DNA from: Rhodoferax sp.
Lineage (GTDB): Bacteria; Pseudomonadota; Gammaproteobacteria; Burkholderiales; Burkholderiaceae_C
Length of the DNA stretch: 41,908 nucleotides
Reading direction: 5' to 3'
Assembly (NCBI GenBank): GCA_031291295.1
Contig: JARLJI010000252.1
Coordinates: 1-41,908, forward strand
Below the pieces are notes generated by a model, which had not been told where the DNA came from, ran no database searches, and saw only the letters and a list, made by a program, of their open reading frames with translations. The position numbers and the translations under genes are program-made. Of the stretch, positions 9,839 through 18,028 are shown in pieces; position 1 is the first letter of the stretch, and every line of letters starts with the position of its first letter.

Positions 9839-11544
9839 AGCTCTGGCGCGAACTTCGCCCCTTGCTGGTTGTGTTTGCGCAGGGGCGCCGCGCGTGGCTG
9901 CTGGGCGGTGCGCTGCTGGCGGCGCTAACGGTGCTGTCGGGCATGGCGCTGCTGGGCCTGGCGGGCTGGTTCATCACGGCCACGGCGATCGCGGGCCTGA
10001 GCGCAGCCACGGCCTTTGCCTTCGATGTATTCATGCCGTCGGCCGGTATCCGCCTGCTGGCGCTGGGCCGTACCGCCTCCCGCTATGGGGAAAGGTTGGT
10101 GACGCACGACGCCACGCTGGGGGTGCTGGCGCAGTTGCGCGAGCGTTTGTTCCGGGGCTGGGCGCAGCCCGAAGCGGCCCGGCGGCTGATGGCCCGGCCG
10201 GCGCAACTGCTGTTTCGCCTGACGGCCGATATTGATGCGCTGGACTCGCTGTACCTGCGCGTGCTGGTGCCCGCCAGCGCGGCGCTGCTGGCGGCATTGG
10301 CGACCGGGTTGGCGCTGGGGCTCGCCCATTGGGGCCTGGGCGCGACCGTGGCGTTATGGCTGGTCGTGGCTGGTTTGGGAATTGCGCTGGTGGTGGCGCA
10401 GCGCGCGCGTCAGGCGGCGCGCCGACGTGCTTACGGGCTGGAGGCTTTGCGCGCACGCAGCGTGGATCTGGTGGCAGGGCAGACGGACCTCGTCATGGCC
10501 GGGCAACTCGATGCGCAACGGGCCGCGCTGGCGGCGGCCGATGGCTATCTGGCGCGTGCCGACGACGCCTTGAACCGGCTGGAAATCCGGGCGGCCCTAG
10601 CCTACAGCGTGGCCGGCACCATCGCGCTCTGCGCCACACTGCTGGCGGTGGGCGCGCTGACCGGTGCGGGCACCATGGGCGCGCCAGTGGCCGCGCTGGC
10701 CTTGTTGCTGGTGCTGACCGCGACCGAGCCCTTTGCCGCGCTCAGCCGTGGGGCGCTGGAGCTGGGGCGCACGCTGTTGGCGGCGCGCCGGCTGGTGCCG
10801 CGCATGCAGACGCCCGGTCCGCAGCCTGCGACTGAGGGCGGCGCGATGGCACCGGCCCCCAGCCTGGCACTGCAGTTGACCTGCGTCACAGCCAACCCGG
10901 GGGGGCATGAGGCGCCCGGTCAGCCACTGCTGCGCGAGCTATCACTCGCGCTGCGCGCCGGTGAGCACGTGGCGCTGATTGGGCCCAGCGGGGCCGGCAA
11001 GTCCACGCTGCTGGCGCTGGTGGCGGGCGAGCTGGCGCCGCAGTCGGGCGTGGTGCAAACGCAGCCGCATAGCCTGCTGACGCAGCGCACCGAGCTGTTC
11101 CAGGACAGCCTGCGCGACAACCTGCGCCTGGCCGACCCCGGCGCCGATGACGCGCACCTGTGGCAGGTGCTCGAGGCTGCCGGCCTGGCCGACGATGTGC
11201 GGGCGCTGCCGCAGGCGCTGGATGCGCGATTGGGCGAGGGCGGACTCGGCCTGTCGGGCGGCCAGGCGCGCCGGCTGGCGCTGGCGCGTTTGCTGTTGCG
11301 CCGGGTGCCGCTGTGGCTGCTGGATGAGCCGACCGAGGGGCTCGACCCGGCCACCGCGCGCGACGTATTGCAACGCCTCAAAGAGCAGGCGAGCGGGCGC
11401 ACCATTTTGCTGGCGACCCATGTGCGGCGCGAGGCCGCGCTGGCGGACCGTTTGCTGGGCTTGCGGCACGGGCGCATCGTGGCCGACGCCCGGCGTGGTG
11501 AGGCACAATTCGAAGCGCTGCTGAATACGTTGCGGCCGGATTGA
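9835..11544 (+). CDS. cydC: CydC subunit of the heterodimeric thiol exporter CydDC (ABC type)
   Basis: This 569-residue half-transporter is the partner of CydD. The membrane domain starts WLLGGALLAALTVLSGMALL and includes AGIRLLALGRTASRYGERL, a characteristic CydC stretch. The ATPase domain has Walker A GPSGAGKST, signature GLSGGQARRLALARLLL, Walker B LWLLDEPTEGLD and the H-loop LATHVRR. It overlaps cydD by four bases, so the two subunits are translationally coupled and produced together. About 70 bases separate its stop from the cydA ATG. The second ATP-site signature is canonical, so there is no sign of a degenerate nucleotide site. Confidence 0.93.
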   Translation: MKLWRELRPLLVVFAQGRRAWLLGGALLAALTVLSGMALLGLAGWFITATAIAGLSAATAFAFDVFMPSAGIRLLALGRTASRYGERLVTHDATLGVLAQLRERLFRGWAQPEAARRLMARPAQLLFRLTADIDALDSLYLRVLVPASAALLAALATGLALGLAHWGLGATVALWLVVAGLGIALVVAQRARQAARRRAYGLEALRARSVDLVAGQTDLVMAGQLDAQRAALAAADGYLARADDALNRLEIRAALAYSVAGTIALCATLLAVGALTGAGTMGAPVAALALLLVLTATEPFAALSRGALELGRTLLAARRLVPRMQTPGPQPATEGGAMAPAPSLALQLTCVTANPGGHEAPGQPLLRELSLALRAGEHVALIGPSGAGKSTLLALVAGELAPQSGVVQTQPHSLLTQRTELFQDSLRDNLRLADPGADDAHLWQVLEAAGLADDVRALPQALDARLGEGGLGLSGGQARRLALARLLLRRVPLWLLDEPTEGLDPATARDVLQRLKEQASGRTILLATHVRREAALADRLLGLRHGRIVADARRGEAQFEALLNTLRPD

Positions 11545-11612
11545 AGTTGGACATAGGACCGGGCCGTAGAAAAATCCCGGGGCAGTGCAGAATCAACGAT
11601 CAAGGGGATTAC

Positions 11613-13211
11613 ATGGAACTCGACATTGTCTCGCTGTCGCGATTGCAGTTTGCCATCACGGCGCTGTATCACTTTTTGTTCGTGCCGCTGACCCTCGGCC
11701 TGTCCATCATCCTGGCCATCATGGAAACGGTCTACGTGATGACGGGGCGCGTGATCTGGCGCGACATGACGCAATTCTGGGGCGTGCTGTTCGGCATCAA
11801 TTTCGCCATGGGCGTTGCGACCGGCGTCGTGATGGAGTTCCAGTTCGGCATGAACTGGAGCTACTACAGCCACTACGTGGGCGATATTTTCGGTGCACCG
11901 CTGGCGCTTGAAGGGTTGATGGCTTTTTTCATGGAAGCCACCTTTGTCGGGCTGTTTTTCTTTGGCTGGGACAAGCTCTCCAGGGTGGGTCATCTGACGA
12001 CCACCTGGGCCGTGGCCGCCGGCTCCAACTTTTCGGCCTTGTGGATTTTGATCGCCAACGGCTGGATGCAAAACCCGGTGGGTGCCGTGTTCAACCCGCC
12101 GACCATGCGCCTGGAGGTGACCGACTTCTACGCCGTGCTGACCAACCCGGTGGCGCAGGCCAAGTTTGTCCACACCGTCTCGGCCGGCTATGTCACTGCC
12201 GCCGTGTTTGTGCTCGGGGTGTCGGCCTGGTACCTGCTCAAGGGGCAGCACCGCGATCTGGCCAAGCGTTCGATGACGGTGGCGACGTCCTTCGGGCTGG
12301 CGGCGGCGCTGTCGGTGGTGGTGCTGGGCGACGAGAGCGGCTATCTTTCAGGCGAACACCAGAAGATGAAGCTCGCCGCCATCGAGGGCATGTGGGAAAC
12401 CCAGCCCGCGCCCGCGGCCTTCACGCTGATCGGTTTTCCGGACCAGGCGGCGCGTGAAACCCACTACGCCATCCATATTCCGGGGCTGATGGGGTTGATC
12501 GGCACCCGCTCGCTCGACACCGTGATTCCGGGCATGAATGACATGGTGAAACTGGCCAAGGTGCGCATCGCCCAGGGCATCAAGGCCTACAACGCGCTGC
12601 AGCAGATTCGCGCCGCCGGCAGCAAGGGCAAGATTTCGCCCGAATTGCGCGCCGCCTTTGAAGACAACGGCAACCAGCTGGGCTATGCGCTGCTGCTCAA
12701 GCGCTATGTCGACGACCCGCGCCAGGCCACCCCGGAGCAGATCGACAAGGCGGCCTGGGACACCGTGCCGCAGGTGGCACCGCTGTTCTGGCTGTTCCGT
12801 CTCATGGTGGGCATCAGCATGTTCCTGATCCTGTTGATGGGGACGTTCTTCGTGCTGTCGGCGCGACGGGCGCTGGATCGGCATCGCTGGTTGCTCAAGG
12901 TGGCGCTGTTCGCCATTCCACTGCCGTGGATCGCGGTGGAGGCTGGCTGGCTGGTCGCCGAGTTCGGTCGCCAGCCCTGGGTGGTTGAAGGCATCCTGCC
13001 CACAGCGGCAGCGGTTTCCAGCCTGGGCATCAAGACGCTGCTCATCAGCATTGCCGGCTTTGTCCTGATCTACACCGTGCTGCTGGTGATCGAGATGAAG
13101 TTGCTGCTCAAAACCATTCGCAAGGGGCCGGCCTCGGAACATTCTCCGGCCGAGGGTGCGCCTCCCAGACGCGCCGCTGCGATCCCGGCGCCCCTCACTT
13201 CAATGGAGTAG
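11613..13211 (+). CDS. cydA: Cytochrome bd ubiquinol oxidase subunit I
   Basis: CydA holds hemes b558, b595 and d and oxidises quinol while reducing oxygen to water. The ATG at 11613 follows AAGGGG and gives 532 residues. The longer frame open from 11541 adds a non-conserved leader and was rejected. The start MELDIVSLSRLQFAITALYH carries the b595 axial histidine (residue 20). KFVHTVSAGYVT holds the b558 histidine and FRLMVGIS its methionine partner. The GRQPW signature is present (FGRQPWVV). A long loop before that region places it in the E. coli-like long Q-loop group. Cytochrome bd is known to resist sulfide, which matters given the sqr operon across the shared promoter. Confidence 0.97.
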   Translation: MELDIVSLSRLQFAITALYHFLFVPLTLGLSIILAIMETVYVMTGRVIWRDMTQFWGVLFGINFAMGVATGVVMEFQFGMNWSYYSHYVGDIFGAPLALEGLMAFFMEATFVGLFFFGWDKLSRVGHLTTTWAVAAGSNFSALWILIANGWMQNPVGAVFNPPTMRLEVTDFYAVLTNPVAQAKFVHTVSAGYVTAAVFVLGVSAWYLLKGQHRDLAKRSMTVATSFGLAAALSVVVLGDESGYLSGEHQKMKLAAIEGMWETQPAPAAFTLIGFPDQAARETHYAIHIPGLMGLIGTRSLDTVIPGMNDMVKLAKVRIAQGIKAYNALQQIRAAGSKGKISPELRAAFEDNGNQLGYALLLKRYVDDPRQATPEQIDKAAWDTVPQVAPLFWLFRLMVGISMFLILLMGTFFVLSARRALDRHRWLLKVALFAIPLPWIAVEAGWLVAEFGRQPWVVEGILPTAAAVSSLGIKTLLISIAGFVLIYTVLLVIEMKLLLKTIRKGPASEHSPAEGAPPRRAAAIPAPLTSME

Positions 13212-13215
13212 CCCC

Positions 13216-14370
13216 ATGATCCTGCATCAGTTAGTGGATTACGACACCCTGCGCCTGATCTGGTGGGCCCTGATCGGGGTGCTGCTGGCCAGCTATGCCA
13301 TCACCGATGGTTTCGATCTGGGGGTGGGCATGCTGCTGCCCTTTGCCGGACGCGACGATGTGGAGCGGCGCGTGGTCATCAACAGCATCGGCCCGGTCTG
13401 GGAAGGCAATCAGGTGTGGCTGATCCTGGGCGGCGGCGCCATCTTCGCCGCGTGGCCGCAGCTCTATGCGGTGGCGTTCTCGGGGTTTTACCTGGCCATG
13501 TTCGCGATTCTGGCGGGGCTGATCCTGCGCCCGGTGGCGTTCAAGTTTCGCAGCAAGCGCGACGAGCCTCGCTGGCGCTCGCGCTGGGATTGGGTCCTGT
13601 TTTTCAGCGGCCTGGTGCCAACTCTGATTTTCGGCGTCGCGCTCGGCAATGCGTTGCAAGGCGTGCCGTTCCGGCTGGCGCCCGACATGCGGATCTTCTA
13701 CGACGGCAGCTTCTTTGGCTTGCTCAACCCCTTCGGCTTGTTGTGCGGCCTGGTCTCTGTGGCCATGCTGGTGATGCACGGCAGTGCCTGGCTGCAGCTG
13801 AAAACGCAGGGGCCGGTGGCGCAGCGGGCGCGCCGCTATGGCAGCGTGGCGGCGCTGCTGACCATCGTGCTGTATGCGCTGGCCGGCGTGCTGTTGTGGT
13901 CCTACATCGGTGGCTATCGCATCACGAGTGCCATCGATACAGTAGGCCCATCCAACCCGCTGCTCAAGACGGTCGAGGTTCACGCCGGCGCCTGGTTCTC
14001 CAACTATGCGGCCCATCCGTGGACGCGGGCCGCACCGGTGCTGGGCCTCGTCGGCGCGGCCGGTGCCTTGCTGGGATTGCAGCTGCGGCGCGAGTTGTTC
14101 ACGCTCTTGTGCAGCGCGCTGAGCGTGGCCGGCATTGTGCTGAGTGTCGGTGCGTCGATGTTCCCGTTCCTCTTGCCATCGTCCATCGACCCGCGCGCCA
14201 GCCTGACGGTGTGGGATTCCTCATCGAGCCACCTCACGCTGTTCATCATGCTGGTGGTGACCGTGATTTTCGTGCCGATCATCGTCGCCTATACCTCGTG
14301 GGTGTACCGCGTGCTGTGGGGGAAGGTGGACGAGCAGGCCATTCGCGACGAAAGTGCGCACGCGTATTGA
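13216..14370 (+). CDS. cydB: Cytochrome bd ubiquinol oxidase subunit II
   Basis: This 384-residue membrane protein is the structural partner of CydA. The ATG at 13216 lies 4 bases after the cydA stop, with GGAG inside the end of cydA as its ribosome site. An open extension back to 13156 overlaps cydA and lacks conservation. Typical stretches are YAITDGFDLGVGMLLPF, GPVWEGNQVWLILGGGAIFA, and WDSSSSHLTLFIMLVVTVIF near the C-terminus. Eight or nine membrane segments are evident. Length is close to E. coli CydB (379). It lies 30 bases before cydX and completes the oxidase core. Confidence 0.97.
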   Translation: MILHQLVDYDTLRLIWWALIGVLLASYAITDGFDLGVGMLLPFAGRDDVERRVVINSIGPVWEGNQVWLILGGGAIFAAWPQLYAVAFSGFYLAMFAILAGLILRPVAFKFRSKRDEPRWRSRWDWVLFFSGLVPTLIFGVALGNALQGVPFRLAPDMRIFYDGSFFGLLNPFGLLCGLVSVAMLVMHGSAWLQLKTQGPVAQRARRYGSVAALLTIVLYALAGVLLWSYIGGYRITSAIDTVGPSNPLLKTVEVHAGAWFSNYAAHPWTRAAPVLGLVGAAGALLGLQLRRELFTLLCSALSVAGIVLSVGASMFPFLLPSSIDPRASLTVWDSSSSHLTLFIMLVVTVIFVPIIVAYTSWVYRVLWGKVDEQAIRDESAHAY

Positions 14371-14400
14371 CGCACCGATCAACCTAAACAAGGACAAGTC

Positions 14401-14523
14401 ATGTGGTACTTCTCGTGGATTCTCGGGCTGCCCCTCGCGGCTTCCTTCGCGGTGCTGAATGCGATGTGGTACGAGTTGATGGACGACGAGGCGACGCGCA
14501 GGGAGCAGCTCGAAAATCCCTGA
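14401..14523 (+). CDS. cydX: Cytochrome bd small subunit CydX
   Basis: A 40-residue ORF begins MWYFSWILGLPLAASFAVLN and continues with AMWYELMDDEATRREQLENP. This is the signature of CydX/YbgT, a single-helix subunit that stabilises the hemes of cytochrome bd. AAGGA lies 6 bases before the ATG. It is 30 bases downstream of cydB in the same operon and below the size cut-off of routine gene callers. The hydrophobic helix spans residues 2-22. The W-Y-F-W-I-L-G start and the glutamate in the helix-proximal part match the family. Confidence 0.95.
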   Translation: MWYFSWILGLPLAASFAVLNAMWYELMDDEATRREQLENP

Positions 14524-14547
14524 CAGCCCGGCCGCGCCCGCGTTGCC

Positions 14548-14961
14548 TCAGCGACCCAGCGCCTGTGTGATCAGCCGGCCCGCCGGGGACAGATTGGCCA
14601 CCAACTCATGCGGCAACGCGTGGCGTTCCACCAGGTACTGCGGCGTGTTGAAGCTCACTACCACGGTGCCGGGCACTGCTTCCGATACGAGTGCCTTCAG
14701 CGGCAGGTCGAGCGCCGCCAGCGGCTGCGCCAGCATCAGCGGCGTGCCGGCCCGGGCGTTGCCGAAAATCAGCAGCACGGTGGGCGGCATCGTCAACCCC
14801 ACGGCGGCGGCTTCGGCCTGGTGATCGATGGTCGCGAACATCTTGATGCCGTGCAATTCGAACGTGGCCCGCAGGCGCTCCAGCGTATCGGCGAAAGTGT
14901 GGGCACTCTTGATGCTGACCACACCGGGGGTGCTGACCGGGGTCGATAGGCTGGTGTTCAT
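14548..14961 (-). CDS. DUF302 domain protein
   Basis: The ATG at 14961 follows GGAG by six bases and gives 137 residues. A TTG four codons further upstream is less likely. The protein contains a DUF302 domain: TFADTLERLRATFELHGIKMFATIDHQAEAA is followed by PPTVLLIFGNARAGTPLM and the hydrophobic LDLPLKALV. Members of this family are small alpha/beta proteins of unknown function, sometimes fused to membrane or redox domains. No signal peptide is apparent. It converges on cydX with 24 bases between stops and has no clear operon partner. Confidence 0.85.
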   Translation of the reverse strand: MNTSLSTPVSTPGVVSIKSAHTFADTLERLRATFELHGIKMFATIDHQAEAAAVGLTMPPTVLLIFGNARAGTPLMLAQPLAALDLPLKALVSEAVPGTVVVSFNTPQYLVERHALPHELVANLSPAGRLITQALGR

Positions 14962-15055
14962 GCGGGACTCCAAGAGCGGGACTTAAGGCGATGGTAGGCC
15001 GATTTTGGGCGACGCGCATGTGGGCAGAACCCTTTGGCATGGGATCCTGGAATTC

Positions 15056-15114
15056 AAGCTTTTTAGGCCCGTAGCCCTTATGGGGCACTGACTATGCGCT
15101 ATGAATAGCATAGT
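15056..15114 (-). repeat. Dispersed intergenic repeat, copy 1 (reverse orientation)
   Basis: On the minus strand this reads ATGCTATTCATAGCGCATAG and ends with CCCATAAGGGCTACGGGCC. It shares TGCTATT, ATAGC/GTAGC and GGGCTA blocks in the same order with the copies at 27750, 28318 and 37611. An inner dyad pairs ACTATGC (15091-15097) with GCATAGT (15108-15114). It lies in the 192-base gap between the DUF302 and DOPA-dioxygenase-like genes, which otherwise shows nothing. Confidence 0.55.
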
Positions 15115-15153
15115 GACCCTGCATGGCCTCTGTGGCGTGGCGCGCGGCGCTTG

Positions 15154-15504
15154 TCACGTGCCCCCGAACATCGCCAGATCCAGCTTCGACGGATTGCCCA
15201 GCCACGACGCACGCAGCGTGTGGTCTGCCAGATCGTCGCCCGTCAGGCCGTGCACCAGCACATCCAGGCCTTGGCGGTTCTGCTCCAGCCAGGCGATGAC
15301 GGGTTCGAACTGCGCACTGTCGAACGCCAGTTGGCAGCTCCAGTGCGGGTGCGGCCCCACGAGTTTTTCGTGGACCCGGCCCACGCGCACGTTGAGCTGC
15401 TCGCCGGCCTGCTGGCAGAGCAGGCGCGCCTGCGCCACCGTTTCAGGCCCGAAGTAGACATGGGCGTGATAGTGCGCGTGGAGGTTTTGGGGTCGTGCAA
15501 TCAT
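15154..15504 (-). CDS. DOPA 4,5-dioxygenase family protein
   Basis: This 116-residue protein has the compact ferredoxin-like pattern of the DOPA 4,5-dioxygenase family. HAHVYFGPETVAQARLLCQQ is near the start, GPHPHWSCQLAF in the middle and VLVHGLTGDDLADHT near the C-terminus, with conserved histidines in each. In plants and fungi such proteins cleave catechol rings in betalain synthesis. In bacteria the substrate is usually unknown. Its start overlaps the stop of the VOC gene (ATGA, 15501-15504), so the two are translated together and may act on related compounds. Confidence 0.85.
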   Translation of the reverse strand: MIARPQNLHAHYHAHVYFGPETVAQARLLCQQAGEQLNVRVGRVHEKLVGPHPHWSCQLAFDSAQFEPVIAWLEQNRQGLDVLVHGLTGDDLADHTLRASWLGNPSKLDLAMFGGT

Positions 15505-15923
15505 GGGTTGTCTCCGGCAGGCCAGGGCGGCCCTTTCAATTCGACCGTGTTGCCCTGCGGGTCTGCAATGTAGATCGAAGGCCCTTCTCCTTGCGCCCCG
15601 TTGCGGGACTCGACCGGCCCCACCGCGATGCCTGCGGAGGTGAGGTGTGCACGGATCGTGGCCTCATCGAACGGATCGATGCGCAAGCAGAAGTGATCGA
15701 GATTTTTCCCTTCCACCCCCGGCGCTGCACCGCCCGCACGGCCCAGCGGCCCATCGACCGGCACCAGATCGATCAGCGATCGCCCGGCGCGCAATTGCAC
15801 CAGGCCGATATCGTCCTGCCGCCGCTCGACGGGGCAACCCAGCACCGTGCCGTAGAAATGGAGCATGGCATCCAGATCCACGACGCGCAGGACGATGTGA
15901 TCAATTTCCAGGATGTGGATCAT
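15501..15923 (-). CDS. VOC (glyoxalase/bleomycin-resistance/dioxygenase) family protein
   Basis: The ATG at 15923 follows AAGGAAA and gives 140 residues; the frame is open back to 15962, but that part is not conserved. Two beta-alpha-beta modules are seen. EIDHIVLRVVDLDAMLHFYG holds the first metal histidine, LDHFCLRI the second, and NTVELKGPPW the glutamate. This is the metal site expected of VOC enzymes. The exact reaction is not inferable. It is co-translated with the DOPA-dioxygenase-like gene downstream and divergent from the radical SAM gene at 16193. Confidence 0.87.
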   Translation of the reverse strand: MIHILEIDHIVLRVVDLDAMLHFYGTVLGCPVERRQDDIGLVQLRAGRSLIDLVPVDGPLGRAGGAAPGVEGKNLDHFCLRIDPFDEATIRAHLTSAGIAVGPVESRNGAQGEGPSIYIADPQGNTVELKGPPWPAGDNP

Positions 15924-16065
15924 AGAGGTCTTTCCTTGTCGGCCGATTCGGTTTGGGGTCAATGGTTGGGCAGCGGGTGCCGCATCGGTGTATCTGCAGA
16001 CATTCTGCGATTTTGATCCCGGTAACGTCTGGGTGCGTGAATAGCTCGAAATTTTCGGAACGGGA

Positions 16066-16094
16066 TTGCTTGTGAGTTGGGGTGTCGGTATACT
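16066..16094 (+). promoter_or_regulatory. Sigma-70 promoter of the radical SAM gene
   Basis: TTGCTT (16066-16071), a 17-base spacer and TATACT (16089-16094) form a good promoter about 100 bases before the ATG at 16193. The -10 element overlaps the LexA-like dyad, so repressor binding would block it. Confidence 0.6.
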
Positions 16095-16110
16095 GGACGT
16101 TTGTACAGTA
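16091..16110 (+). promoter_or_regulatory. LexA-like SOS box
   Basis: TACTGGACGTTTGTACAGTA has perfect TACTG and CAGTA outer arms spaced by 10 bases, as in the E. coli LexA consensus. The left inner half is CTGG instead of CTGT; the right half ACAG is intact. It overlaps the -10 hexamer of the radical SAM gene. I recall that the Pseudomonas aeruginosa homologue PA0069 belongs to the LexA regulon, which supports the assignment. Confidence 0.7.
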
Positions 16111-16192
16111 TCTCTGCTGCCATGGCGCTCCGCAAGGCTTCCCCGTCGTCAGTCCGACCGCTGCGCCATGCCGGCGGGACGGAGGCGGTCCT

Positions 16193-17281
16193 ATGAACGA
16201 TGTGATGATTCCCCTGCATGCCATCAAGGGGCGGGGCACGGCCACGCGCATTGCGCACCGGTTCGAGCGCGACGTGCGCGATGCGTTCGACGATGGCTGG
16301 GACACTCTGACGGACGACACGCAGAATGATTCGGCATCCCCCGCCACGCAGGTCACCTTCGAAGACGCCAAAAGCGCGCTCACGCACAACGATTCGCCCG
16401 ACATTTACTTCGACTACGGCCTGAACCCCTACCGTGGATGCGAGCATGGCTGCGTGTACTGCTATGCGCGGCCCACGCACAGCTACCTCGGCCTGTCGCC
16501 GGGGCTGGACTTCGAGACCCGCATCGTCGCCAAACGCAACATTGCCGCGGCGCTGGCGCGCGAGCTGACCGCGCCGCGCTATGTACCACGCATGATTGCG
16601 CTGGGCACCGTGACCGATGCCTACCAGCCGGCGGAGCGTGAGCTGCGCCTCACGCGCGGCGTGGTCGAGCTACTGCACCGCTGCCACCACCCGGTTGCCG
16701 TAGTCACCAAGGGCAGCGGCGTGGAGCGCGACCTGGACCTGATCGCACCAATGGCGCAGGCGGGGCTTGTGGCGGTGTATGTGACCATCACGACGCTCGA
16801 TGCGCGCCTTGCGCGCATTCTGGAGCCGCGTGCCGCCGCGCCTTACCGGCGACTGCGCACCATCCGCACGCTGGCGGATGCGGGCGTGCCGGTCGGCGTC
16901 AGCGTGGCGCCGCAAATTCCATTCGTGAACGAAGACATGGAGCAGGTGCTGGCCGCCGCCCGGGAGGCGGGCGCGCGCAGCGCCTTCTATACCGTGCTGC
17001 GTCTGCCGTGGGAGCTGAGTCCGCTGTTTCGCCAGTGGCTGGAGCTGCACTACCCGCAGCGCGCCGCACGCGTCATGGCGCGCATCCACGACATGCGCGA
17101 CGGCAAGGATTACGACAGTGATTTTGCGACGCGCATGAAAGGCCAGGGCCTCTGGGCCGAGCTGGTACGCCAGCGCTTCGAGAAAGCCTGCCACCGCCTG
17201 GGCTTCAACCGCGACCGCATTGAGCTGGATGCGAGCCAGTTCCGCCCTGGCTATGCGGTGGGGCAGGGCAGTTTGTTTTAG
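16193..17281 (+). CDS. PA0069-family radical SAM protein (SplB-like)
   Basis: The ATG at 16193 has GGAGG upstream and gives 362 residues. The longer frame from 16082 would start inside the LexA box and was rejected. The 4Fe-4S motif is CEHGCVYC (C83, C87, C90), preceded by IYFDYGLNPYRG. The family is related to spore photoproduct lyase, which repairs thymine dimers, but the reaction of PA0069-type members is not known. The C-terminal FRPGYAVGQGSLF ending is typical. The gene stands alone, convergent with the amino acid permease 19 bases away. Its LexA-like box suggests induction by DNA damage. Confidence 0.92.
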   Translation: MNDVMIPLHAIKGRGTATRIAHRFERDVRDAFDDGWDTLTDDTQNDSASPATQVTFEDAKSALTHNDSPDIYFDYGLNPYRGCEHGCVYCYARPTHSYLGLSPGLDFETRIVAKRNIAAALARELTAPRYVPRMIALGTVTDAYQPAERELRLTRGVVELLHRCHHPVAVVTKGSGVERDLDLIAPMAQAGLVAVYVTITTLDARLARILEPRAAAPYRRLRTIRTLADAGVPVGVSVAPQIPFVNEDMEQVLAAAREAGARSAFYTVLRLPWELSPLFRQWLELHYPQRAARVMARIHDMRDGKDYDSDFATRMKGQGLWAELVRQRFEKACHRLGFNRDRIELDASQFRPGYAVGQGSLF

Positions 17282-17300
17282 TGCCGGGCGCCAGCGCCCT

Positions 17301-17969
17301 TCAGCGCAAATAGCTGCGGTTCAGCCGTACTTCCAGTTTTTTCTGCAGCGTCTCAAAGAAGGCGCTCATGGCCCAGTAGATGCCTGCGGCGGCCAGGTAC
17401 AGCGGGAATGGCTGGAACGTGGTGGCAATCACCTCCTTGGTGGCCAGCATCAGCTCGCTCACCGCAATCACCGACACCAGCGAGGTGTCCTTGATCAGGC
17501 TGATCAGGCTGTTCGACAGGCTGGGCACGGCCAGGCGCAGCGCCTGCGGGCCGATGATGTAGCGCAGGGTTTGCGTCTGTGTCAGGCCCAGGCTGCGCGC
17601 GGCGTTCCACTGGCCGTGTTCCACGCCGTTGATCGCGCCGCGAATGGTCTCCGACAGATAGGCGCTGACGTTCAGGCTCAGGCCCAGAATGCCCGCGGTG
17701 ATCGGCTCGAACTGGATGCCGATGCTGGGCAGGCCGAAGTAAATCACGAACAACTGCACCAGCAGCGGCGTGCCGCGCATGCAGCTCACATACAGGGTGG
17801 CCAATTGCGACAGAACGGGCGCCTTGGCCATGCGCGTGATGGCCACCAGGGTGCCCAGCACCGCGCCGAAAATCACCGACGCGATGGCCAGCATCAGCGT
17901 GTAACCGGCGCCCTTGATCATCATTGGCAGCGCATCGCGCAGCAGGTCCGTCAAGCCATGCAGGTCCAT
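17301..17969 (-). CDS. Polar amino acid ABC transporter permease
   Basis: This 222-residue inner-membrane protein has five hydrophobic segments and the HisM/GlnP-type fold. GAGYTLMLAIASVIFGAVLG is at the start, SCMRGTPLLVQLFVIYFGLP follows, and EAA-loop-like GQWNAARSLGLTQTQTLRYI makes the ATPase contact. It resembles the cystine/diaminopimelate YecS/TcyL group, but that is a guess. It is the second gene after the binding protein, separated by a strong terminator hairpin. No ATPase gene follows, because the next gene downstream is the convergent radical SAM gene. Confidence 0.92.
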   Translation of the reverse strand: MDLHGLTDLLRDALPMMIKGAGYTLMLAIASVIFGAVLGTLVAITRMAKAPVLSQLATLYVSCMRGTPLLVQLFVIYFGLPSIGIQFEPITAGILGLSLNVSAYLSETIRGAINGVEHGQWNAARSLGLTQTQTLRYIIGPQALRLAVPSLSNSLISLIKDTSLVSVIAVSELMLATKEVIATTFQPFPLYLAAAGIYWAMSAFFETLQKKLEVRLNRSYLR

Positions 17970-17988
17970 ACGTCACACTCCCGGTTTG

Positions 17989-18014
17989 AAAAAAAACCCG
18001 GCCGCGGCCGGGTT
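17989..18014 (-). terminator. Intra-operon intrinsic terminator or attenuator
   Basis: AACCCGGCCGCGGCCGGGTT (17995-18014) is a perfect 20-base palindrome, followed on the minus strand by eight consecutive T residues (17989-17996, overlapping the stem foot). It lies between the binding-protein gene (stop 18029) and the permease (start 17969). It would leave the binding protein in excess over the permease, as is usual for such pairs. Confidence 0.8.
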
Positions 18015-18028
18015 GTTGAGCGCGAAAG

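Noticed and set aside
11541..11612. Longer cydA start at the end of cydC
   Set aside because: The 24 extra residues are not conserved, while the ATG at 11613 has AAGGGG and begins with the normal CydA N-terminus.
17286..17299. GC-rich hairpin between the radical SAM gene and the permease
   Set aside because: GGGCGC-CA-GCGCCC has only a two-base loop and no T-run in either direction, so it cannot be called a terminator.
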